A DNA stretch of 64,000 nucleotides from Gymnopus androsaceus JB14 (Eukaryota; Basidiomycota; Agaricomycetes; Agaricales; Omphalotaceae): contig ML769457.1 of the NCBI GenBank assembly GCA_009733575.1, positions 184,377-248,376 on the forward strand, in the 5' to 3' direction. A program made the position numbers and the translations under genes. The notes beneath the pieces are model-generated. The model was not told where the DNA came from and searched no databases. It worked only from the letters and a program-made list of their open reading frames with translations. Shown here in pieces: positions 34,846 through 45,104 of the stretch (position 1 is its first letter; each line of letters opens with the position of its first letter).

Positions 34846-36414
34846 TTGGGGCGGCCGCTATGAGTCAATTATTGCGAGACGGAACACCTGCGTACATGCT
34901 ACATATCAAACCTACCGATATTGATTCCGCCTCAGAAATCGGACGCTCAGCAAAGGAGCCTCCATGTGCGGATAAGGCACCTACGTCCAACGTACCCAAA
35001 CAGGAACACCAGCGGACGGCGGACGAGATGGATAGAAGAGAAAGAGAAGAGGAGGAGGAAAGGAAGAAGGAAGAAACGGAGGAGTTAAAGAAACACATTC
35101 CCCCACAGTACCAGGACTTCCTGGACGTCTTCTCGCCAGGAATGGCCAAGGAACTGCCTCCTCACCGCCCTTACGACATCAAGATCGAGACGGAGGGTGA
35201 CGCCCTTCCCAACATAGGAAAGCTCTACAATATGTCGGAGGTGGAGTTAAAAGCACTCAAGGACTACCTCGACGACATGTTGGGAAAAGGGTTCATCCGA
35301 TCCTCGAATTCACCTGCGGGAGCACCGGTCCTATTTGCGAAGAAGAAGGACGGAACTCTGCGACTTTGTGTAGATTATCGGGCACTCAACAAACTCACCC
35401 GAAAGAACAGATACCCCTTACCACTCATCGGTACACTAGTTGACCAATTGCGGAAGGCGAAAATCTTCACAAAGATCGACTTGCGGGCGGGATACAATAA
35501 TGTGCAAATAGCGGAAGGTCACGAATGGAAGACAGCCTTTAGAACTCGTTACGGATCATACGAGTACTTGGTCATGCCATTTGGATTGACAAACGCCCCG
35601 TCCGCCTTCCAATTCTTCATGAACGACATCTTCCACGATATGGTGGATATTTGCGTCGTGGTATACCTAGACAATATCCTTATCTACTCAATGGACGAGG
35701 AATCACATACTCAACATGTGAGGAAAGTACTCGAAAGGCTGCGGGAGAACAATTTGCATGCAAAACTGGAAAAGTGCAACTTCCATACATGCGTAGTGGA
35801 GTACCTGGGAGTCATAATATCGCCTGATGGAGTGGCCATGGACCCCAAGAAGGTTGACACAATCCTTTTGTGGCCTGCACCTAAGAATATAAAGGAACTA
35901 CAAGGATTCCTAGGGTTTGCAAACTTCTACAGGCGGTTCATCGACAACTATTCCAGCATCACAAAGGTTCTCACCCGCCTCCTGAAAAAGGGAAACTACT
36001 GGAAGTGGACGCAGGAGTGCCAACGTGTCTTCGACGTACTAAAGGGCGCATTTGCGGAAGCTCCTATCCTTGCACACTTCAACCCCGACCTCCCAATTAT
36101 AATGGAATGTGATGCGTCGGATTGGGCGATAGCGGGAATCCTGTCGCAGTTGGACCCAAAGTTGGGGGGGGATCCACCTGATAGCTTTCTTTGCACAAGG
36201 AATGATTGACGCTGAGCTCAACTACAACATATACGACAAAGAGCTCTTAGCCATCATGGAGGGGTTTAAACAGTGGAGGGCGTACTGCAAGGGATCCCGC
36301 TTCTGAATACAAGTATACTCAGACCACAACAACTTACAGTACTTCACCACAACAAAGGTACTCACAAGAAGGCAAGCACGTTGGTCCGAAACCCTCTCAG
36401 CTTACGACTATACC
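34656..36414 (+). pseudogene. pol: Chromovirus reverse transcriptase and RNase H, active site YLDN
   Basis: The Ty3/gypsy RT signature is complete: FLDVFSPGMAKELPPHRPYD, SPAGAPVLFAKKKDGTLRLCVDYRALN, FTKIDLRAGYNNVQI, YLVMPFGLTNAPSAFQ, VYLDNILIYS, LGVIISPDGVAM and LQGFLGFANFYRRFI. The active site should read YLDD; here the second Asp is Asn (GAC-AAT), which is expected to abolish polymerase activity. RNase H begins MECDASDWAIAGIL. A frameshift occurs at an eight-G run near 36,170, after which FCTRGMIDAELNYNIYDKELL-type sequence follows in another frame. A TGA at 36304-36306 interrupts [15 protein letters not shown]. The domain is then cut by an insertion at 36,415. Confidence 0.93.
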
Positions 36415-37083
36415 ACCTGTAGCTGTAAGAGTAATGCATTAAAACTGGGCAATAGTCCTAATGAACTATTGCATTAAATCGGGACAAGGAGTCAGGTTTG
36501 ACAGCTCTGCCAAATCTACTAATATCTAATAGGCAGTGATTAAGCGATGTTTGGGTCAAATCTCGTTAGGGTTAGCACTTGTGCTAACCCTAACATGAGA
36601 GATTTGATCCAAACAGAGCCAAGCATCCAGATTAGGTTAGGTTAGGGTTAGGTTAGGGTTAGGGGTTGAGGATGATATTGGGGGTGTGGGGGCTTGCCCC
36701 CACTGTTATGGTCATAGATGGTTAGGGTTAGGGTTAGGGTTAGGATTACATTAGGATCTAGGGTTGATGATATCATCAAGGTGTGGGAGCATGGCCCCAC
36801 TGTTATGGTCATAGATGGTTATGGTTAGGGTTAGGGTGCTGGTTAGGGTTATGGTTAGGTCCAGGGTAGTCTGACAAATCCAAGGGGGGGTGTCAGTTTT
36901 TTCCCATGGGTCCTCGTTCTCTCTGTATAAGCCTTTTAAGTTTGGATCACATGACCACATCCTCCGAGCCTACAGTAGTGCAGTTTGGCAGAGCTGTCAA
37001 ACCTGACTGCTTGTCCTGAATTAATGCAATAGCTCATTAGGACTCTTGTCTGGGTTTAATGCGATAAAGTTACAACCTCAACT
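36415..37083. mobile_element. MULE-like TIR element carrying TTAGGG repeats, inserted in RNase H
   Basis: GACTATACC is present on both sides (36406-36414; 37084-37092), a 9-bp duplication as in Mutator-like elements. Inverted repeats of roughly 95 bp contain GTCCTAATGA(A/G)CTATTGCATTAA and CAGGTTTGACAGCTCTGCCAAA; the extreme ends are less well matched. The interior has several (TTAGGG)n-like tracts at 36,630-36,665, 36,718-36,750 and 36,815-36,870, and two copies of a CCCCACTGTTATGGTCATAGATGG block. No ORF. Non-autonomous. Confidence 0.8.
36620..36870 (+). repeat. Interstitial telomere-type (TTAGGG)n tracts
   Basis: Repeated GGTTAGGGTTAGGG runs with TTAGG and TTATGG variants, separated by unique sequence. 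They lie inside the MULE-like element, not at a chromosome end. A CTAACCCTAAC run in the opposite orientation is at 36,575-36,595. Confidence 0.9.
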
Positions 37084-37295
37084 GACTATACCATCAACTA
37101 TCGGCCAGGGACACTTGGAGCAAAACCAGATGCATTAACTCGCAGAGCGGATGTATATCCAAAACAGGGAGCGGAACTAGCGCATGCTAAACTGGTCAAC
37201 GAAGGGATTCTTATTCCTCCCGACCGTCTAAACGCATCAGTTATATCACCAGTACAGCAAGGAATCGCCAGTCTGGCAATGGAAGCAGCCAATTC
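37084..37295 (+). pseudogene. pol: RNase H end and linker of chromovirus pol
   Basis: Coding resumes with DYTINYRPGTLGAKPDALTRR, the conserved end of gypsy RNase H, then a variable linker (VYPKQGAELAHAKLVNEGIL). It is cut by the next foldback insertion. Confidence 0.8.
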
Positions 37296-37599
37296 AGCCA
37301 GCCTAATGAATATCACAATAAGAATTTGCACTTGAAAAAAATACAATGGAAAAATATTTGGTGAATATTCTGACCGGGCCAGCTGTGATGTCGGCAAGTC
37401 GGCAAAATAGGTGTTCTTGATTTTCCCCTTCCCCCAGCGCCTATTTGATTCTTTTGCCAAATATCTGGCATATTTATTAGCTTCTGTGTCTTTTGCCAAA
37501 TATTTGGCATTATCATTAATGCTTAATAAAAGTGGCGGGTTGGGCACTTTGTTTGGACGCATGCCCGCCCACTGGCCCACTGCTTATGGGCGCTTATTT

Positions 37600-38330
37600 T
37601 CCGAACAAATGGATTATTGGGGTCCCATAAATCACCAAAAAATCGCGAAAAATGCTAAAAATATTCAGGGGGCGGGGTCAGGTGCACTGGCACATGATTT
37701 ATATATTGGCCTGCTGCTTATGGGTGCTTATTTTCCGAAAAAATGGATTATTGGGTCCCATAAATCCCCAAAAAATCACAAAAAATGTTAAAAATATTCA
37801 GGGGGCGGGGTCAGGTGCACTGGCACATGATTTATATATTGGCCTGCTGCTTATGGGTGCTTATTTGCCAAAAAATTGTATTATTGGGTCCCATAAATCC
37901 CCAAAAAATCACAAAAAATGCTAAAAATATTCAGGGGGTGGGGTCAGGTGCACTGGCACATGATTTATACATGTATATACATTCCTGGACACTTATGGGC
38001 GCTTATTTTCCGAAAAAAGGTCAATTATTGGGTTCCATAGATCCCGAAAAATCATCAAAACTGCTAAAAATATTCAGGGGTGGGGTCAGGTGCACTAGCA
38101 CATGATCTATTTATAAAGTACTAAAAATATTCAGGGAGTGGGGTTGGGTGCACTTGCACATGATTTATGTATGTATATATTGTTGGGTACTAATGGGCAC
38201 TAATTTTCCGAAGAAAAGTCGCCCATAAATCCCCAAAAAACTGTGAAAAATGCAAAAAATATTCAGGGGGTGGGGTTAGGTGCACCAGCACATGATTTAT
38301 ATATGTATATTTATAACAAGCAATTAGTAA
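37600..38330 (+). repeat. 133-bp tandem array in FB2 left arm
   Basis: Successive copies of GTCAGGTGCACTGGCAC at 37,677, 37,810 and 37,943 set a 133-bp period, with three further degenerate or shortened copies to 38,330. Each unit contains CCATAAATCCCCAAAAAATC and AAAAATATTCAGGG. An inverted array occupies 39,830-40,480. Confidence 0.9.
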
Positions 38331-38599
38331 AAAAATTCCCACACTCAGTAGAAAAACAAAGTGGTAGTGCCCTATATTGTCACCTGACTGATACCAAGAT
38401 TTCCTTACTTGGGTTGAATATGCCCTCAGGAATCACACTTTACTTGCTCAATCCAGAGTCTTTGAAAATTTGACATCCTCAAAAATGAAAATTTTCAAAG
38501 TCATTTTTATTCAAGAGCATCATCTAAATCAAGTTACTGTCATTATTTATGCAAAGACTCCATCTGGCACTGCATGAGTAACCACTACATGCCAGCATT

Positions 38600-39800
38600 G
38601 ACCCACTTTCACTCTAGGCCAAACATATCAACTAGTACTAATTGCTAGTAAGTGACTCAGATTTGATAGCACTAATTACTAGTAAGCAAGTTGAAGTTAC
38701 TAGTGTACTAGTAAGTAACCCGGAGCTACCAGTACTCATTACTAGTAAGTAACTTGGAGTTGATAGCACTAATTACTAGTAAGCAACTCGGAGTTACTAG
38801 TACTAATTACTAGTAAGCAACTGAGAGTTACTAGTACTACTAATTACTAGTAAGTAACCCAGAGCTACTAGTTAGCACTAATTACTATTAAGCAACTCGA
38901 AGTTACTAGTACTAATTACTAGTAAGTAACCCGGAGCTACTAGTTAACACTAATTACTAGTAAGCAACTCAGAGTTAATAGTACTAATTATTAGTAAGTA
39001 ACCTGGAGCTACTAGTTAGCACTAATTACTAGTAAGCAACTCGGAGGTACTAGTACTCATTACTAGTAAGCAACTGAGAGTTAGTACTAATTACGAGTCA
39101 ATAACTCGGAGTTGATAGCACTAATTACTAGTAAGCAACTGAGAGTTATTAGTACTAATTACTAGTAAGTAACCCGGAGCTACTAGTACTCATTACTAGT
39201 AAGTAACTTGGAGTTGATAGTACTCATTACTAGTAAGTAACTCGGAGTTGATAGTACTCATTACTGGTAAGTGACTTGGAGTTACTAGTACTAATTACTA
39301 GTAAGTAACCCGCAGTTACTAGTACTCATTACTAGTAAGTGACCTGGAGCTACTAGTACTTATTACTAGTAAGTAACTCGGAGTTGATAGTACTGATTAC
39401 TGGTAAGTAACTCGGAGTTGCTATTACTAATTACTAGTAAGTAACCCGGAGCTACTAGTACTCATTACTAGTAAGTAACTCGGAGTTACTAGTACTAATT
39501 ACTAGTAAGTAGCCCAGAGCTACTAGGAATCATTAGTAGTAAGTAACCCGGAGTTACTAGTACTCATCACTAGTAAGTGACCTGGAACTACTAATACTTA
39601 TTACTAGTAAGTAACTCGGAGTTGATAGTACTAATTACTGGTAAGTAACTCGGAGTTGCTACTACTAATTACTAGTAAGTAACCCGGAGCTACTAGTACT
39701 CATTACTAGTAAGTAACTCGGAGTTGATAGTACTAATTACTGGTAAGTGACCTGAAGCTACTAGTAGTCATTACTGGTAAGTAACTCAGAGTTACTAGTC
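38600..39800 (+). repeat. 34-bp minisatellite (ACTAGTACTAATTACTAGTAAGTAAC...)
   Basis: About 34 head-to-tail copies of a 34-bp unit, rich in the palindromic ACTAGT site, with CGGAGTT or CGGAGCT between. Units vary at a few positions. It forms the loop region of the FB2 palindrome. Confidence 0.92.
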
Positions 39801-40801
39801 AGGGCCACTGGGCAGATATATGCACCTCTTTTGCAAAATAAGCTCCCATAAGGAGCCAATAATAGATAAATTAAGTGCTAGTGCACCTAACCCCACCCCC
39901 TGGATATTTTTGGTATTTTTTATGATTTCTTGGAGATTTATGAAACTCAATAATTGACTTTTTGTTCTTGGAAAATAAGCACCTATAAGCACCCAGCAAA
40001 ATATATACATACATAAATCATGTGCCAGTGCACCTGACCCCACTCCCTGAATATTTTTAGTATTCTCTATCCTTATATAAATCATACACTAGTGCACCTA
40101 ACCTCACCCCCTGAATATATATTTTTTTCCATTTTTCATGATTTTTTGGGGATTTATGGGACCCAATAGGTGATTTTTTTCGTAAAATAAGCATGCATAA
40201 GTGGCCAACAATATATATACATATATGAATCATTTGCCAGTGCACCTGACCTCACCCCCCGAATTTTTTTTGCATTTTTCACAATTTTTTGGGGATTTAT
40301 GGAACCCAATAATCCATTTTTTCGGAAAATAAGCACCCATAAGTAGCAGGCCAATATATAAATCATGTGCCAGTGCACCTGACCCCGCCCCCTGAATATT
40401 TTTAGTATTTTTCGCGATTTTTTGGGGATTTATGGGACCCAATAATCCATTTGTTCGGAAAATAAGCGCCCATAAGCAGTGGGCCAGTGGGCGGGCATGC
40501 ATCCAAACTAAGCGCCCAACCCACGACTTTTATTAAGCATTAATGATAATGCCAAATATTTGGCCAAAGACACAGAAGCTAATAAATATGCCAGATATTT
40601 GGCAAAAGAATCAAATAGGCGCTGGGGGAAGGGGAAAATCAAGAACACCTATTTTGCCGACTTGCCGACATCACAGCTGGCCCGGCCAGAATATTCACCA
40701 AATATTTTTCCATTGTATTTTTTTCAAGGGCAAATTCTTATCATAATATTTTGCAAAACGCTCTGTGATAACTATCGGGATATTTAGCATTAGGCTGGCT
40801 A

Positions 40802-42538
40802 CATCTAGTGATTCCACCCAAACCGCAGGAGCACATTGGGACTAGTCATGCAGCAATACTACTGGCCAGGAATGGCCAGGGATGTACAACAACATGTACG
40901 AGACTGCAAGGAGTGTGTAAAGAATAGGAGTCGGGTGACGAGCATGGATGAGGAGCAAACCCAACCCAGCAAGCGCCTCGCAGCAGTGGTTCCCCTCAAC
41001 GAGGCCTCTCTGATAGAGCGGGTGAGGGAAGCTCGACCCGACACATACATGAAAGAAAAGGCAAAGGGGATAAGAGACGGACGAGAATTGGAGGTAGTGA
41101 CAGACAAAGGGCTTCTGAGAAGGGGAGGAAGGATTTACATGCCTCAAGTAGGGAGACTTTGGATGGACATCATTCAGGCTTACCATGACCACCCGCTACG
41201 AGGTCATCCGGGTGAACGGAAAACCAGGAAACTGGTATCTCAACTGTTCTATTGGAGGGGTATGTCAGACAACATCCGAAACTACATTAGGGGTTGCCAC
41301 AACTGTGCCAGAGCAAAATCACGATGACACAAACCCTTTGGACTATTAAAACCCCTCCCGATATGGGAACAACCCTGGGATTCCATATCTTTTGATCACA
41401 TCGTCCAACTTCCCAAGACCCAGGGAGAGGAAGCATTTGACGCCGTCCTGGTAGTGGTTTGCCGCTTAACAAAACAAGCGATTTACATTCCGTGTTACAT
41501 GACTGATAAAGCCAAGGACTTCGGGGACTTATTCATTACCCACGTATTCGCTAAACATGGGCTTCCATCAAACATCATATTGGACAGAGGTTCACTGTTC
41601 TTCAGCGAGTTTTGGACCAAATTGTGCATGGCCCTTCATATTGAAGCACGTCTATTGATGGCATACCACCCGCAGACGGATGGACAAATGGAGCGGGTCA
41701 ACCAATCATTGGAAGTGTATTTACGAATTTACTGTGCCTACAACCAGGACGACTGGCACAAACTCCTTCCAATGGCCGAGTTCGTGTACAACAACTCACC
41801 CCAAAGTGCAACAGGAGTGTCGCCCTTCTTCGCAAATAAAGGATACCACCTGAAACTCACAATCGAACTGGAAAAAGTGGCTAACACAGACGCCAATGCC
41901 TACACATCCCAACTGCATGAACTGCATGAGTACTTGAAGGGGGAGCTGAAGGTCGCGAATGAGAGTTACGAGAAGTACACAAACAAGAAGCGGGAGGAAA
42001 GCCCAGAGTGGCGGGAGGGGGACTTAGTATGGCTGGACATGAAGAACATCAAAACATGTCGTCCAACGAAGAAACTTGACCATAAATTCACGGGTCCCTA
42101 CTGAATCCTGGGGAAAATCGGGAGCCACGCATACCGACTAGACCTCCCTGGCGATCTCAAAAAAATCCACAACATCTTCCATGTCGACCGCTTGAAGATT
42201 CATCATGAGGATGTGTTCAAACGCAAGCGAGAACCACCCCTGCCAGTCTTCATCAACGGAAACGCAGAATACTACATAGAGAAGGTCCTAGACTCCCAAC
42301 CACTGAAAGGCAGAAGCAACGAAATCCAGTATCTGGTGAAGTGGAAGGATTACGGAGAGGAATACAACAAGTGGATCCCAAGGCAAAGCATGGCGGGCGG
42401 GATCGAGCTGATTGAGGAATAGGAGAAGGCCCACCCGAAAAAGAGGAAGCTACGGAGGGAGCTCCTGGAAGAGCTGCGGAAGATGGCAGAAGAGCAGGGG
42501 GAAGATCGGGAGGAGGAGGAGGAGCAAAGGGACACCTA
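40802..42538 (+). pseudogene. pol: Chromovirus integrase with C-terminal chromodomain
   Basis: The integrase zinc domain reads YHDHPLRGHPGERKT...CHNCARAKS (HHCC). It is preceded by an extra partial copy of the same module (YYWPGMARDVQQHVRDCKEC) at about 40,855-40,920. The catalytic core keeps the DDE residues: SFDHIVQLP, NIILDRGSLFFS and QTDGQMERVNQSL. GPY and the terminal region follow. The chromodomain is YYIEKVLDSQPL...YLVKWKDYGEEYNKWIP at about 42,270-42,385, which in chromoviruses directs integration to histone-marked chromatin. TGA codons at 41325 and 42102 and a TAG at 42420 break the frame; the coding-like tail continues to 42,538. Confidence 0.92.
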
Positions 42539-42739
42539 ACGACGTTAAGTCCCACTCACTTATTTCTCTTTCAAACATTCCATCCCGCACTTGCAGTGTT
42601 AACTTTTATCAAATGAACAAATACTTTTCACTTTCAAACGCTGAACAGACAGAAACGGCTCTTTCATTTCTTACTAACGATCCAAATGCACATTCTCACT
42701 TTCGCACTTGTTAAACAACAAGAAAATCAAGATTTTATT

Positions 42740-44767
42740 GATCAAGTACAAAGAAAAAGGGACAAAAAAGGGAAACAAAAAGAGACGTAAAACAAGACAA
42801 AGAGAGAATACCAACAGGGGGAAATCAAGGAAAGGGAAGGGGGACTTAGCATGAATAGGAAGGGGAAGGGACATTGAACTCCGCCGCAGGGGGGGAGGAG
42901 TAGTGCTAGTACCAAACGGGGCAGTTCCGCAGAGTGAGCACGATGACGGAGATGCTCACAAGTGCCCAGTAAATCGACCTCACGACAAATGGCACGGTCA
43001 ACCGCCACACCACGACCCTCCTCCAACTTGCGCAATTCCACTTCATAGCGAGCCAGGATACCTTCCAAATCCTCGATTCGGGCAGCAGGATCCTACAGCA
43101 AGAAGGTGAATAAGAAGCCTAGGAGGAAAAGCAGAAAAGGGATGTATGGGATACCTGGGAACTACCAAAGCCTTGTAAGCCTTGGCCTGGGCAGCACTAG
43201 CAGCGGAGGCTGCAGCACTGTCCGCCAAAGCCCTAACCTCCCCCTTGAGCATTTCATATTCCACTTGATGGTTTTTTAGCATCCGCTCCTGCTCTGAGTT
43301 CAAACAACGAAGGTCGGCCAGTTGGGTTTCCAGATGCCGAGTCTGAACAACGGCCATCCGATTTCACACCCGCTCAGTCTCCAGATCCAATTGCGAGGAA
43401 TTGAGACGCCTTTGCATGTCGGATAACTCCTGCTGAAGAGCTCCGACATCGTTTGTTCTTAATACGGGCATGGGAGGCTAGGAGAAGAGGAATTAGAATA
43501 AGGGTCGGAAGAAAAAGGAAAAAGGAAGGCGACATCTCACCAATGGCTCCCAATGAACCAGATGAATGGGGTTCAGCCATTGGCTGTCACCATACGCATC
43601 CCGAAGATCCGTCATGGCAGGGTCGCGACCAGAGGCAATATTGAGATGAGCCCTGCTGTAGGCAGCCCCATCCAATCCGGGTCGCTCAAGTAACCTGGGA
43701 GGAGACCATGTCCGACGAGGGACAGGAGACCAACGGTCAAGAGCAGGCACAGGGGGAAAATGTGGAAGAGTGCTCGGGAGGAACGGATGGCGAAGCGGGA
43801 GAAGGAGCAGTAGTGGGGGCGGCAGCAGGGGGCGGGCTGGGAACCTTGCAAGGAGGGTGAGATAATGTTGGGGAAAGACCCTGACCACTGGGAAAGACCA
43901 CAGGAATAGTGGGAATGGGTCTGGGAGAAATGGCATGCGATGTGGAGGAACCAGCGTGCCGCTGTTGCTGTTGCTGAGCATCCAAACCTCTTTTGTGATG
44001 ACGTGCCTTCTTCTCTTTCCGCTCCTGCTCCTGCAAATCTTCTTCCCAATTTGCCTTCACCGCCCGTTTTCCTTCCGCTGCTGCTCTAGCTCTAGACGAA
44101 GCTTGGTCTCAGCTGCAGCAAGACATGCATCCTCCTGGTCCTTGAAAAAGCGAGCTTTGCTCGCAGCAGCATTCTGAGCCTCCGTGGCCTCGAAAGCTTC
44201 CAGCTCACGGGCCAAATCCGACCCTGGAGGGATAATCGTGTCGCCAACTCGCAAAGGGACAGAGGGAGCTTGTGGACAATCAGATGGAACGGGACGTATG
44301 GGAGGAGGGATACGAATGGTGGGACCATGGACAATTTGTACCCCGTGGGGAGGAAGAGTAGAGGGAGGAGGAGCAGCGGACGGAAGAACGGTGGTACCTA
44401 GCTTACAGGGGAGCTTCGGGACCCAGGAGCACGAGGCTGATTAAGAAACACCCAGAGGGCTTACCCAACCATCGGATTGAGTAGGAGAGGACTGGAAGGT
44501 CAATGATTTGACAATACGTCTGTGACCAGGGGGCCCAACACGATCGGCGGAAGGTGAGAGGGGGTTGTTGGGACAAGCAATGCGAGTGGATCGAGCAACG
44601 TGCTGAATAGCTTCCTCAAGACTAGTGAAGAAGGAAGGGGGTTGACGATAGGAGTTGTAGGACCGGGAATTCAAATGAGCCATACGAGACTCAAATTGCT
44701 GCCGAGCCCAGGAGAGAGGGGCCCGGTGCAGTGTTTCGCGTAAATTTTGAAAGATAAAATGTGACAT
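42740..44767 (-). pseudogene. Antisense coiled-coil gene of the chromovirus, 3' part
   Basis: Downstream of the chromodomain, on the opposite strand, lies a spliced or broken coding region. It reads FIFQNLRETLHRAPLSWARQ, then a Pro-rich part, ELEAFEATEAQNAAASKARFF, a Lys/Glu/Gln-rich helix (EDLQEQERKEKKARHH), poly-Gln and poly-Pro stretches, TDLRDAYGDSQWLNP, a long coiled coil (QTRHLETQLADLRCLNSEQERMLKN) and RIEDLEGILARYEVELRKLEE near 43,050. Frame changes at about 44,450, 44,085 and 43,900 may be introns or decay. Its amino end is missing here; a fitting Cys-rich amino part is at 50,262-50,880 on the other strand next to the inverted LTR. No named domain is recognised. Confidence 0.6.
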
Positions 44768-44809
44768 TACTTTTATTTCTTGTCTCTTCTCCCATGTTGT
44801 TGCTCTTTA

Positions 44810-45070
44810 ATGGCTCCAATTAACAGCGACGACTTTGACTTGGACGACTTTGAGGAGGTCCCTTCTTCACCAAGTAGGCCTGAAAAGCAAAAGGCAACTT
44901 ATGAAACTGCTGGAGCTTCCGACCATTCCGCCGTTGCTGGAGTATTACAGCTCAACGCTAACGGCAACGTTCTGGCTGCTGCCAAACGATATGCAGGTAT
45001 CAAAAGGTTGAGAGTTGACCAATTGACTGAAGTGGAGACCTTCCTCAATGTGAGCTGTCTTTATTCAGTC

Positions 45071-45104
<34 letters not shown>

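Larger units (their letters stand above)
37296..40801. mobile_element. Second large palindromic (foldback) element FB2, about 3.5 kb
   Basis: Arms are inverted copies. The left (37296 on) starts AGCCAGCCTAATG and continues AAGAATTTGC.CTTGAAAAAAATACAATGG; the right arm ends with the inverse at 40,801. Outer repeats of about 300 bp include TTGCCAAATATTTGGCATT, itself palindromic. Inside each arm is an array of a 133-bp unit (37,600-38,330; inverted at 39,830-40,480). The centre is a 34-bp minisatellite. No protein-coding gene. The left copy of the outer repeat lacks about 36 bp present in the right one. No clear target duplication was found. The 133-bp unit shares its motif order with the arm modules of FB1. 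Confidence 0.8.

Noticed and set aside
36620..36870. Chromosome end (telomere)
   Set aside because: TTAGGG tracts are short, degenerate, enclosed by inverted repeats with a target duplication, and pol coding continues on both sides.
37650..38110. Open frames of 90-130 aa in the FB2 arms
   Set aside because: They are periodic translations of the 133-bp repeat and have mirror images in the right arm.
38600..39800. Regular short repeats resembling a CRISPR array
   Set aside because: Units are head-to-tail 34-bp copies with no unique spacers, in a fungal genome and inside a palindromic element; it is a minisatellite.
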